This document shows positions 17,565-25,112 of a stretch of 64,000 nt of DNA, piece by piece; position 1 is the first letter of the stretch; each line of letters starts with the position of its first letter. Source of the stretch: Actinoplanes sp. NBRC 103695 (GTDB lineage Bacteria > Actinomycetota > Actinomycetes > Mycobacteriales > Micromonosporaceae). The stretch covers positions 1 to 64,000 of the forward strand of contig NZ_BSTL01000026.1 in the NCBI RefSeq assembly GCF_030269485.1, in the 5' to 3' direction. The notes beneath the pieces are model-generated. The model was not told where the DNA came from. It searched no databases and saw nothing but the letters and a program-made list of their open reading frames with translations. The position numbers and the translations under genes are program-made.

Positions 17565-17734
17565 ATGCGACCTCGGAGATTATCGCCGTATCCCGACGAG
17601 CGGGTCTAGGCGGCCTCGACGAGGATTTCCCCGGTTCCCGCGCGACCGGCCGCGGCGGCGCAGAGCTGGGAACCACCCGTACGGAACGACATCGATGCCT
17701 TCCACCGGCGGGAACGGCGGCGGACACTGAGCTC

Positions 17735-18154
17735 ATGCCGAGGACCGTCGTCCCGCCCGTGTCCCTCCGCGGCAAGAAGGCGGTGGGTGGAGATCAGCTT
17801 CCCGAGAAGCTGGTGAAGTACGTCCCGGCGGAGACGCTCGCGTTCTTCGTGCCGGCCGCCGCGGCCCTCGGCACCGGACGGCGCGGCCTGCTCATCGTGG
17901 TGGTCGTCGCGGGCCTCGCGGGCACGGTCGGCTATCTCTGGTGGCAGGGTCAGCGCGCGAAGGGTAAACGGCCGCTGCCGCACTTCTACGTCCTGGCCGG
18001 GCTGGCCTTCCTCTGCTGGGCGGTCGGCACCTGCCCGAACGTGGCCACGTCCGTCGGGCTCGACCAGGTGGAGGCCGGCGTCGTACTCGGCGTCGCGGTC
18101 TTCCTCATCCCGCTCGCCGACGGCGTGTTCACCCGGTTGAGGATCAAGACCTAA
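17735..18154 (+). CDS. Four-helix membrane protein next to CHAT protease
   Basis: A 139-residue protein of unknown function with four hydrophobic stretches at about residues 27-47, 50-70, 83-101 and 110-130. The conserved-looking entry segment LPEKLVKYVPAETLAFFVPA is amphipathic and runs straight into the first helix. ATG 17735 starts the conserved part; a frame extending upstream to 17540 is Arg/Thr-rich and unconvincing. Its stop overlaps the stop of the convergent CHAT gene by four bases. Small membrane proteins of this kind beside proteases suggest a membrane anchor, pore or sensor partner, but nothing in the sequence proves a role. Confidence 0.65.
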   Translation: MPRTVVPPVSLRGKKAVGGDQLPEKLVKYVPAETLAFFVPAAAALGTGRRGLLIVVVVAGLAGTVGYLWWQGQRAKGKRPLPHFYVLAGLAFLCWAVGTCPNVATSVGLDQVEAGVVLGVAVFLIPLADGVFTRLRIKT

Positions 18155-19413
18155 CCCGCCCGGTGTACGCCGGGCCGCGAGCGCTCCACGGTCAGGTCCG
18201 CGTCGCCGTACATCACGTAGAGGATCCCGAGTGGGCTGCGGTAGTCGCGCAGCAGGTCCCGGCGGGCCCGCACGACCGCCTCGCCGAGCGGCCGGCGTCG
18301 CTCCAGCAGGCGCCCGTAGAGGCAGGCCGCGAACGCCGCCGCGACGTCGTCGGGCACGTCCGTCTCGGTGCCGATGAACGCGCGGTGGCCCCACTCGAGG
18401 AACCAGCGCGGGAACGACGAGGCGGTGACCGGGTCGGTCCGGGACGACGCGCAGGCGTTCAGGATGATCACCGCCCGGTTGCGGGCGTCCCGCGGGTCCT
18501 CGAAGTAGGCGTCGTGGTACCACTGCCGCAGCTCGCCGAACGTGACGCTGCGCCGCCGCCCGCGCCGGGTGGACAACACGATCGTGTAGTCGTCGTCGTG
18601 CTCGGCCGAGGTGTCGCAGTGGCACGCGAAGTGCTGCACCTGCACCGGAGGCAGCGCATCACCCGGAGGCAGGAACAGCGCCGCCCCGTCGAAGAGCGCC
18701 CGCAGCAGGCCGTCCCGGACAGCGTCGTCGTCCTGCGCCTCCGGCCACGGTCCCTCGACCGAGACGTGCGGGTGCAGCGACCCCAGGAACCGTTCCTCCT
18801 CGCCGACACTGCCCAGGCGCCGGTGGCGCAGGAACTGGACCGGCAGGGCGGGCTCGTTGCGCAGCACGTGATCGTCGGGCAGGGCGTTCGCCGTCAGCCG
18901 CTGGACCACGCAGCTGAAGCCGAGCAGCCGGGCGGCGGCCCGGGCGAGGTCGAGGTCGTTGCCGGCGTCGGCCATCCGGCCGAAGCCGAACAGCGGCAGC
19001 AACTCCAGCGGGAACGTCTCGGTCGCGCAGTTGACCTGGACGACGGGTACGGGCGCGGCCGGGTCGTCCCAGTCGGCCACCTCCCATGTCGGCCACGCCA
19101 CCTGGAAGGCCTCCTGGAGCCGGAGCATCCGCCGCCGGTCGCCGCCGGCCAGCAGGCTGGCCAGCTCCCGGCCGGAGTTCAGCAGCAGCCGCAGCGCCTC
19201 GCCGGCCTCGGCCCGGGTGACCGGCGTTCCCGCGACGAGCGGAACCAGCCGGGTCAGGTAGTAGCCCGCCTTGCGCCGGGCGGCGTCCAGCGGGCCGCGG
19301 CCGGGCAGCGGCAGGTCGACCGTCTCGCCGGTGGGCGGGAACTCGAAGTGCAGCGAGATCCCGGCAGTCGCGGGCGCCGGCCGCACCGACACCACCGCGA
19401 TGACCGGGTTCAT
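18151..19413 (-). CDS. CHAT domain (caspase-like) protease
   Basis: A 420-residue soluble protein. The C-terminal half is a CHAT peptidase (clan CD): catalytic histidine H265 in QHFACHCD and cysteine C321 in ILNACASS, followed by the typical AFIGTETDVPDDVAAAFA strand-helix. The N-terminal part (1-150) is an uncharacterised alpha-rich region with no TPR or NACHT module. CHAT proteases act in conflict or programmed-death pathways, activated by a partner. The ATG at 19413 overlaps the stop of the membrane gene (ATGA), so the two products are made together and may form a complex. No obvious substrate such as a gasdermin is encoded nearby. Confidence 0.85.
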   Translation of the reverse strand: MNPVIAVVSVRPAPATAGISLHFEFPPTGETVDLPLPGRGPLDAARRKAGYYLTRLVPLVAGTPVTRAEAGEALRLLLNSGRELASLLAGGDRRRMLRLQEAFQVAWPTWEVADWDDPAAPVPVVQVNCATETFPLELLPLFGFGRMADAGNDLDLARAAARLLGFSCVVQRLTANALPDDHVLRNEPALPVQFLRHRRLGSVGEEERFLGSLHPHVSVEGPWPEAQDDDAVRDGLLRALFDGAALFLPPGDALPPVQVQHFACHCDTSAEHDDDYTIVLSTRRGRRRSVTFGELRQWYHDAYFEDPRDARNRAVIILNACASSRTDPVTASSFPRWFLEWGHRAFIGTETDVPDDVAAAFAACLYGRLLERRRPLGEAVVRARRDLLRDYRSPLGILYVMYGDADLTVERSRPGVHRAG

Positions 19414-20930
19414 GCCGGGACGATCAGCAGGCTGATGCTCTGCAGCGTGCGCCGGCCCTGCGCGACCCGGATCCACAGGTTGACCGGATCATCCACGGAG
19501 ACGTCGAAGCTGGCGGAGCCGGCCGACCGGGACGAGACCCGGACGGGCTCGGGTTCGCGCCGCAGGGCCGGCTGGTCGCTGTCGATCTCGGCCGAGAACT
19601 CCACGGCCGGCCGGTCCACGCCGCCGGTCACCACCAGCCGTTCCGCGAGTTCCGCCACCTGGGACGGTCCGACGGTCACCAGGACCGAGTAGGACCGGCC
19701 GCGCACCAGGGCGACCCGGCGGTCCTCGCCGACGGCGACCAGCGCGCCGTCGTGCAGGACGGCCACCGAAACCCAGCCGTCGAAGTTGACCAGCGGCGGC
19801 CCGAGGATCGCCGACCGGACCTGGTCGGTGACCACCTCCGGCACCTTCGACAGCAGGTGCTGTGCCGGTCCCTCGGTGCTCGCCGACGGCCCGAACAGGG
19901 AACGGGGCGCCGGGGTCTCCCCGCCCGGCAGCTCGTTCAGCAGGGAGATGCCGCGCGCGTCGATCAGCCGCGTCGCCAGCAGCTGGGCGAAACCGAAGAC
20001 CAGGGCGTACGCCAGAATCTGCCGTTGGGAATCGAGCCCGCCGACACCGGGCAGGAAGCCGCCACCCATCAGCAGCACACCCGCGACCGCGAACAGCGCG
20101 CCGACCGGCACCTTGAACACCGCCAGCGCCACCGGGATGTTGTACGGCGTCGACGTGCCCCGGACCTTGCGGATGGCGAACAGGCTGGCGAGGACGCCGC
20201 CGACCGTGCCGATCCCGACGATGATGATGATGTCGTTGGCGGTCGGCGTGGCCGCGCCGCTGGGGCAGATCGCGCCGGCCGGCGATCCGGGCAGCTCCGC
20301 CGACGGGTAGAAGCACATCGGCAGCAGTTCCGGCTTCACGTAGACGACCACGATCAGCGCCGTCCCGAAGACCGCGATCAGCGCCGTCGCCGACAGGACG
20401 AGGTTGCGGAAGCTCCGGATCCGAGCGTGCATCTGGTCCGTCGCCGAGTAGATGATCTGCATGGCCTGGGAGATGGCCGCGCGTTTGCGTCCGCTGCCCT
20501 GATCCGCCCGGGTGGCGAACTCGCCCAGCCGCAGCCGGCGCACGTCGTCCGGCGGCAGGCAGTACGCGATCTTGGCCTGCACCTCCGGCACCAGCTCGTC
20601 GAGCTCGTCCTCGGGCACCAGCTCGGTCAGGAAGACCTTGGCCTCGTGCAGGTGCCGGTACGCCAGCTCGATCGACGTGCCGCGCCACCGGTCGGCCGGC
20701 CCGCGCTTGAGTGCCCGCCCCCGCGACCGGGCGGCCTGGCGGGCGGCGGTCAGGTGCGACTCGATCGCCTCGCGGTAGGCGGCCCGCACCGCGTCCTCGC
20801 CGCCGGCGGCCACCGCGGCGCGTACCCGATGGCTGATGCGGTCCGCCTGGGTGGCGACGTCGATCGCCCACGGCTCCGGCCACAACGGACGCGAGCCGGC
20901 GCTACCGTCCGCCGTGGACTTCTGGGCCAT
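19410..20930 (-). CDS. Multi-pass membrane protein with C-terminal beta domain, CHAT partner
   Basis: A 506-residue protein I cannot assign to a named family. Residues 1-165 are a basic, helix-rich cytosolic region. At least four TM segments follow (about 175-198, 228-250, 265-290, 302-320), the first pair enclosing a loop with two cysteines. The last 130 residues are a soluble region rich in V, S and R, ending in a beta-sandwich-like DVSVDDPVNLWIRVAQG pattern. Its stop overlaps the CHAT start, the strongest evidence for joint function. ATG 20930 (MAQKS) is preferred; ATG 20957 is possible. It could be the membrane sensor or anchor that gates the protease. Confidence 0.6.
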   Translation of the reverse strand: MAQKSTADGSAGSRPLWPEPWAIDVATQADRISHRVRAAVAAGGEDAVRAAYREAIESHLTAARQAARSRGRALKRGPADRWRGTSIELAYRHLHEAKVFLTELVPEDELDELVPEVQAKIAYCLPPDDVRRLRLGEFATRADQGSGRKRAAISQAMQIIYSATDQMHARIRSFRNLVLSATALIAVFGTALIVVVYVKPELLPMCFYPSAELPGSPAGAICPSGAATPTANDIIIIVGIGTVGGVLASLFAIRKVRGTSTPYNIPVALAVFKVPVGALFAVAGVLLMGGGFLPGVGGLDSQRQILAYALVFGFAQLLATRLIDARGISLLNELPGGETPAPRSLFGPSASTEGPAQHLLSKVPEVVTDQVRSAILGPPLVNFDGWVSVAVLHDGALVAVGEDRRVALVRGRSYSVLVTVGPSQVAELAERLVVTGGVDRPAVEFSAEIDSDQPALRREPEPVRVSSRSAGSASFDVSVDDPVNLWIRVAQGRRTLQSISLLIVPA

Positions 20931-20981
20931 GACCTGATGATGTCGGCGACCGAACATCCACTCAAGGGACCGCCGGCAAAC

Positions 20982-21617
20982 CTAGTCTCCCGTGAGATCC
21001 CGCCGGATCGCGATCACCGCGCACAGCAGGGCGGCACCCGTCCAGCCCGCGAAGATCAGCAGGTGGCTGGAGATCAGCACGGTGCCGCCGCCGTGCGCGT
21101 GCTCCCGGAGCAGGTCGCGCAGCCAGGCCATGCCCTCCGGGTCGAGGCCGTTCGCCGGCTCGTCGAGGACGAGCACGGGCGGCTCGCCGAGCAGCGCGGT
21201 CGCCACCGCGAGGCGTTGCCGCATGCCCAGCGAGTAGTCGCCCGTGCGGGTGGATCCGGCGCCGTGCAGCCCGACGTACGCGAGAAGGTCGTCGACCCGC
21301 CGCCTGCTCGCGCCGCACAGCAGAGCCTGCGTGACCAGGTGGCCGCGCCCGGTCAGGCCCGGGTGGCTGAGGCCCTGCTCGAGGACGGCGCCGATCTCGC
21401 GCTGCGGGTGCCTGAGCTTGAGGTAGCGTCGGCCGTTGATCAGCGCGGCGCCGCTGTCCGCCCGGGCCAGCGCCAGCAGGATGCGCATCGTGGTGGTCTT
21501 GCCCGACCCGTTCATACCGAGGAAGCCGGTGACCCGGCCGGGAGCGGCGTCGAACGTGACGTCCTCGATCGCCGCCACTCCCCTGTACCGCTTCGTGAGC
21601 TCCCGGATCTCGATCAT
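20982..21617 (-). pseudogene. ABC transporter ATPase fused by deletion to its permease tail
   Basis: A 211-residue open frame. Residues 1-186 are a normal ABC-2 type ATPase: Walker A GMNGSGKT (34-41), signature LGMRQ, Walker B VLVLDEPANG and switch SSH (H185). Right after SSHLL the sequence becomes hydrophobic (IFAGWTGAALLCAVIAIRRD), which resembles the final TM helix and RRDL end of an ABC-2 permease rather than the ATPase C-terminus. An in-frame deletion joining ATPase and downstream permease near 21056 explains this. The ATPase core may fold, but no channel remains. It is divergent from the lipid kinase. Confidence 0.65.
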
Positions 21618-21666
21618 GGGTGGGTATTAAACACGTTCCTTCAGGCTCGGACGGTACGGTTCCGGC

Positions 21667-22590
21667 GTGCGCACGAAGCAGCGGCTGACCGAGGACATCC
21701 ACGAGCACCGGCGGGCCGCCCTGGTGGTCAACGCCCGATCGCGGCGGGGGCGGCGGCTCTACGAGAGCGTCCGCGCGCGGCTGCTGGCCTCCGGTGTGAC
21801 GTTGCTGGCCGACCTGCCCGTGGAGGGTGACCTGGAGGACGCGCTGCACCGGGCCATCGACGCCGGCGCCGACCTGGTCATCGCGGGCGGCGGCGACGGC
21901 ACGATCAGCACGGCCGGCCGGATGCTCGCCCACAAGGACATGGCGCTCGGCGTCCTTCCTCTGGGGACGACAAACAATTTCGCGCGTACGGCCAGAGTGC
22001 CGCTCGCGCTGGACGAGGCGGTGGCCACGCTCGTCGACGGGAAGGTGGTCGACGTGGACCTGGGGACCGCCGACGGTGTCTCGTTCACCAACCACGTCGG
22101 CGTGGGCCTGTCCGCCGACGTGATGCTCAAGGCGCCGCACCTGCTCAAACGGGTCTCCGGCCGGGTGGCGTACCCGATCACGGCCCTGGGTCTGCTGACC
22201 CGGCACCGTCCCATGCGCGCGGTGGTCCGGGCCGGCGGGCGCGAGCACGAGTTCCACACCCACCAGTTGTACGTGGCGAACGGCGGCTTCCACGCCGGCC
22301 GCCCGATCACGGCCGACGCGGACGCCGACGACCGCCTGCTCGTGGCGTACGCGGTGGGCGGGAGGGACAAGATGGGACTGCTCCGCGAGACGGCCCGCAA
22401 CGCGGCGACCGGCCACCGCCGTTCCCTGCGCCACGACCCGTTCCTGGCGGTCGGCGAGCTCACCCTGTCGACCGACCGCCCGGCCCGCGTCGAGGTCGAC
22501 GGCGAGCTCCGCGGCTCCACCCCGCTGCGCATCGGCCTGGACGCCAACGCCCTGCGCATGATGGCCCCGCCGAACACCCCCGACCGCTGA
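21667..22590 (+). CDS. Diacylglycerol kinase-family lipid kinase
   Basis: A 307-residue member of the DAGK catalytic family (YegS/BmrU/DgkB type). It has the nucleotide-binding VIAGGGDGTIS motif near residue 77 and PLGTTNNFARTA near residue 101, both diagnostic. These soluble enzymes phosphorylate membrane diacylglycerol or related lipids. The GTG at 21667 follows a TACGGT box (21655-21660) by six bases, a leaderless layout. The 219 bases after the stop contain no supported gene. Confidence 0.9.
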   Translation: MRTKQRLTEDIHEHRRAALVVNARSRRGRRLYESVRARLLASGVTLLADLPVEGDLEDALHRAIDAGADLVIAGGGDGTISTAGRMLAHKDMALGVLPLGTTNNFARTARVPLALDEAVATLVDGKVVDVDLGTADGVSFTNHVGVGLSADVMLKAPHLLKRVSGRVAYPITALGLLTRHRPMRAVVRAGGREHEFHTHQLYVANGGFHAGRPITADADADDRLLVAYAVGGRDKMGLLRETARNAATGHRRSLRHDPFLAVGELTLSTDRPARVEVDGELRGSTPLRIGLDANALRMMAPPNTPDR

Positions 22591-22782
22591 CGCCCGGCCC
22601 ACGCAGCGCGTCCTCGACGCCCCGCGGCCGGCGGCCCTGTTGCCGATGACCGGGGTCATCTCGACGATGAACCGGCCGGCGCCCAGCTGGTGCTGCGCCT
22701 CGGCACGACAGACCCGGCCGGCACAGCCACATCGCACACCTCTCGCCTGCCCGCGGAACAGACCATCGAACGCTGGACGCCC

Positions 22783-22804
22783 AAAGTCTAGTTATGTAGA
22801 GTTT
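22783..22804. promoter_or_regulatory. PadR operator candidate with leaderless promoter
   Basis: AAAGTCTAG and GTAGAGTTT are imperfect inverted arms (seven of nine pairs) around TTAT, directly over the TAGAGT box (22797-22802) that lies seven bases before the padR ATG. The locally AT-rich palindrome over its own promoter suits PadR autoregulation. Confidence 0.45.
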
Positions 22805-22809
22805 GGCGC

Positions 22810-23154
22810 ATGCCTCGGCTACCGCACACCTCGCCGCAGACGTTGCTGCTGTTCGCGGCCTTGATCGCCGACCCTCAGCGGTGGCGTTACGGCTACGACC
22901 TGAGCAAGGAGACCGCGCTGGCGTCGGGCACGCTCTACCCGATCCTGATGCGCCTCACCGAGCAGCAGCTGCTCGAGACGAGGTGGGAGCCTTCGGAGGA
23001 ACCGGGCCGGCCACCCCGGCACGTCTACCGGCTGAGCGCCGACGGGTTCGCGCTCGCGCAGCAGCGCCTCGCCGCGGCGGCCGACGCCTCACCGGCCCGC
23101 ACCCGGCGTGCCCGTCCCGTCGTCCAGCCGCGCCCGGCCGACGGTGTCGCATGA
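22810..23154 (+). CDS. PadR family transcriptional regulator
   Basis: A 114-residue short PadR protein: winged helix from about residue 8 to 80 with YGYDLSKETALASGTLYPIL, the hallmark recognition helix, and RPPRHVYRLSADG for the beta wing. The usual dimerisation helix is short, and the last 20 residues are Ala/Arg-rich. The ATG is supported by a leaderless box. Its stop overlaps the next ATG (ATGA). In actinobacteria this arrangement is common: PadR plus a coupled membrane or signal-transducing gene. Confidence 0.9.
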   Translation: MPRLPHTSPQTLLLFAALIADPQRWRYGYDLSKETALASGTLYPILMRLTEQQLLETRWEPSEEPGRPPRHVYRLSADGFALAQQRLAAAADASPARTRRARPVVQPRPADGVA

Positions 23155-24113
23155 CCGCGCCCCGCGACGGTGACAGCGGCATGACCACACCTCGCGCCGA
23201 ACCTACGCCTCGCCAAGGCGACAACGGCATGACCACGCCTCGCGACGGAGACGGTGCCGAAACCGCGTCCCGCGACGGAGTCGGCGGCACGGCCGTGGCT
23301 CGCGCCGGAGACGGTGGCGAGATAGCGCCCCGCGCAGGGGACGGTGGCGAAATAGCGCCCCGCGCAGGAGACGGTGGCGAGACCGGGTCCGGGCGGGAGA
23401 CGGTGGTGCGCCGGGCGGCTCGGGCCGTTCTGGTGGCGGCGGTGCGCGGTCGCCGGGAACGCGGCCACGAGTGGGGCGAGGCGGTGCTGGCCGAGTTCGG
23501 CGACACCCGGGGCGACTGGGACGCCGTCCGCTGGGCCGCCGGCGGGCTCCGCACCGTGTGGCACGCGCGGCGCGGCCGCATCCGGCGGCTCCCCCGATCC
23601 GTTCGCCTGAGCCGCCGAGTCGCGGTCCTGGCCGTGGTGGCCGTGCTCGCCGGGCTGGCGGTGAACCGCTACGTGGTGACGGTGGGCTACATGGCCAGCG
23701 GGAGCATGGAACCGACCCTGACCGTCGGCGATCGATACCTCGTGGACAAGGTGGGTTACCGCCTCACCGGCCTGCACCGGGGCGACGTCATCGTGATCCC
23801 CGGCATCAGCGCCGCGGGCGAGACGCCACCGCCGCCCGCCCGGGTCAAACGCGTGATCGGCCTGCCCGGCGACACCATCGAGTGCCGCGACGGCGCGGTC
23901 CTGCGCAACGGCGTCGCGGTCGACGAGCCGTACCTTCCGGCCGACCCCGGCGAGGCGCGCACCGACTGCCCGTCCGTAACCGTGTCGCCGCATCATCTCT
24001 ACGTGCTCGGCGACCACCGCCTGGTCTCCATCGACTCCCGGCAGGACGGGCTGCTCAGCGAGGACGCCGTCCAGGCACGGATGCTGATCCGGGTGTGGCC
24101 GTTCCAGCGATGA
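23151..24113 (+). CDS. Signal peptidase I fused to a PadR-linked N-terminal region
   Basis: A 320-residue protein. Residues 1-80 are degenerate repeats of about ten residues (APRAGDGGEI) encoded by 30-bp DNA repeats. Residues 85-145 (RRERGHEWGEAVLAEFGDTR region) resemble the standalone protein often encoded after padR in actinomycetes. A TM helix (about 160-180) precedes a type I signal peptidase domain with catalytic Ser in ASGSMEPT and Lys in VKRVIGLPGDTIE. The active site would face outside and cleave Sec/Tat signal peptides. The final box differs slightly from canonical GDNRxxSxDSR, reading GDHRLVSIDSRQ. Fusion to the PadR-linked region is unusual. Confidence 0.82.
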   Translation: MTAPRDGDSGMTTPRAEPTPRQGDNGMTTPRDGDGAETASRDGVGGTAVARAGDGGEIAPRAGDGGEIAPRAGDGGETGSGRETVVRRAARAVLVAAVRGRRERGHEWGEAVLAEFGDTRGDWDAVRWAAGGLRTVWHARRGRIRRLPRSVRLSRRVAVLAVVAVLAGLAVNRYVVTVGYMASGSMEPTLTVGDRYLVDKVGYRLTGLHRGDVIVIPGISAAGETPPPPARVKRVIGLPGDTIECRDGAVLRNGVAVDEPYLPADPGEARTDCPSVTVSPHHLYVLGDHRLVSIDSRQDGLLSEDAVQARMLIRVWPFQR

Positions 24114-24144
24114 CCGCGTCTAGCCGGAGCCGCGTCTAGTAGCC

Positions 24145-24265
24145 GGAGCCGCGTCTAGCCAGGCGCCGAACGGGAAGCCGGCGGGATCCTCGTTGGGGCG
24201 CCGGGGGCCTGCCCGACCAGGTCCAGTGTCGCGAACAGGTCGATGTGGACGAGGCCCACGGTCAC
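24145..24265 (-). pseudogene. Frameshifted N-terminal fragment of a dihydrofolate reductase-like gene
   Basis: From GTG 24265 or 24259 the frame reads VGLVHIDLFATLDLVGQAPG, the characteristic start of RibD C-terminal/dihydrofolate reductase-like proteins (normally continuing GGPxEDPxGGFxFGxW). Here it changes to APTRIPPASRS and stops. Shifting one base at the GGCGCCCC run restores NEDPAGFPFGAW, so a single-base deletion is visible. After about 40 residues the homology ends in short CGCGTCTAG-type repeats. It follows the SRPBCC gene as in intact ArsR-SRPBCC-reductase operons, so it is the decayed third gene. Confidence 0.65.
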
Positions 24266-24267
24266 GC

Positions 24268-24729
24268 CTACTCGACCAGGCCGGCGAGCTGGGTGGTGAC
24301 CGCGCCCCAGCCGTCGGCGAAGCCGAGCTTCTCGTGCTGCGCCCGGGCCGACGGGTCGCCGTGGCGGACCAGGACGCGGTAGTCGGTGCCGTCGGGGTGG
24401 TCGGCGAAGGTGATCTCGGCGACCATCGGGACCGGCTGCGGGTCGGTGGGGCGCCACGAGCTGTCGATGACGTTGGTGAAGACGATCCGCTCCTGGTCGT
24501 CGACGACCAGGTAGGTCGCGTCCAGGTGGGGCACGAACGCGGTGCCGTCGTCGCTCATCCGGGTCACCAGGGCACCGCCGGGGCGGACGTCGAGACGATC
24601 GACGCGGAGCCGCATGGGCGCCGGGAGGAACCACTGGGCGAAGCGGGCGGGGTCGGTCCACGCGCGCCACACCGCGGCGCGCGGGGCGCGGATGATCCGG
24701 TCGAGGGTGAGATCCAGGTCGGGGTTCAT
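24268..24729 (-). CDS. SRPBCC/AHSA1-like protein
   Basis: A 153-residue START-like protein of the activator of Hsp90 ATPase homologue 1 (AHSA1/CalC) group. It shows IRAPRAAVWRAWTDPARFAQWF near the N-terminus and a C-terminal GWGAVTTQLAGLVE helix. These proteins bind hydrophobic ligands; in ArsR-linked operons their role is unsettled. The ATG overlaps the arsR-type stop (ATGA), so both are cotranscribed from the promoter at about 25066-25112. The length is complete. Confidence 0.88.
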   Translation of the reverse strand: MNPDLDLTLDRIIRAPRAAVWRAWTDPARFAQWFLPAPMRLRVDRLDVRPGGALVTRMSDDGTAFVPHLDATYLVVDDQERIVFTNVIDSSWRPTDPQPVPMVAEITFADHPDGTDYRVLVRHGDPSARAQHEKLGFADGWGAVTTQLAGLVE

Positions 24730-25061
24730 GGGGTGTCCTTGTCGGAGTCGAGGAAACGTTCCAGGCGGTCGGTGCGTTCCGTCCAGATCCGGCGCTGTTC
24801 GGCGAGCCAGTCGTCGACGACGGTTAGGCGCTCGCGGTTGAGCGCGCAGGTGCGCACCCGGCCGGACTTGGTGGTGCGGATCAGGCCGTTGGCCTCGAGG
24901 GTCCGCACGTGTTTCAGGAACGACGGCAGTGTCATCGGGAACTCGCCGGCCAGGTCGCCGACGCTGGCCGGCCCGCGGCCGAGGCGTCGCACGATGTCTC
25001 GCCTGGTCGGGTCGGCCAGGGCCACGAACACCCCGTCCAGCTGTTCCGAATACTGTGCCAC
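24726..25061 (-). CDS. ArsR family transcriptional regulator
   Basis: A 111-residue winged-helix repressor. VFVALADPTRRDIVRRLG opens the domain, and the recognition helix is TLPSFLKHVRTLEANGLI. No metal-binding ELCVCDL-type motif is present, so it belongs to the non-metal subgroup that is paired with SRPBCC genes. It starts GTG at 25061, with AT-rich repeated CTAAGTAT half-sites just upstream that are the expected operator. It is coupled to the SRPBCC gene by a four-base overlap. Confidence 0.9.
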   Translation of the reverse strand: MAQYSEQLDGVFVALADPTRRDIVRRLGRGPASVGDLAGEFPMTLPSFLKHVRTLEANGLIRTTKSGRVRTCALNRERLTVVDDWLAEQRRIWTERTDRLERFLDSDKDTP

Positions 25062-25065
25062 GCGG

Positions 25066-25112
25066 CTAAGTATTGTCCACCGCGATACTTAGCGCAAGGG
25101 CTAAGTATCGCG
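25066..25112. promoter_or_regulatory. ArsR operator: three CTAAGTAT half-sites inside the toxin gene end
   Basis: CTAAGTAT occurs at 25066-25073 and 25101-25108 and inverted as ATACTTAG at 25085-25092. The last two lie in a perfect 12-bp inverted repeat, CGCGATACTTAG (25081-25092) and CTAAGTATCGCG (25101-25112), with an 8-base loop. The array is immediately upstream of the arsR start and also encodes the last 15 residues of the toxin-like gene. It most likely binds the ArsR protein; the hairpin might also attenuate readthrough. Confidence 0.65.
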
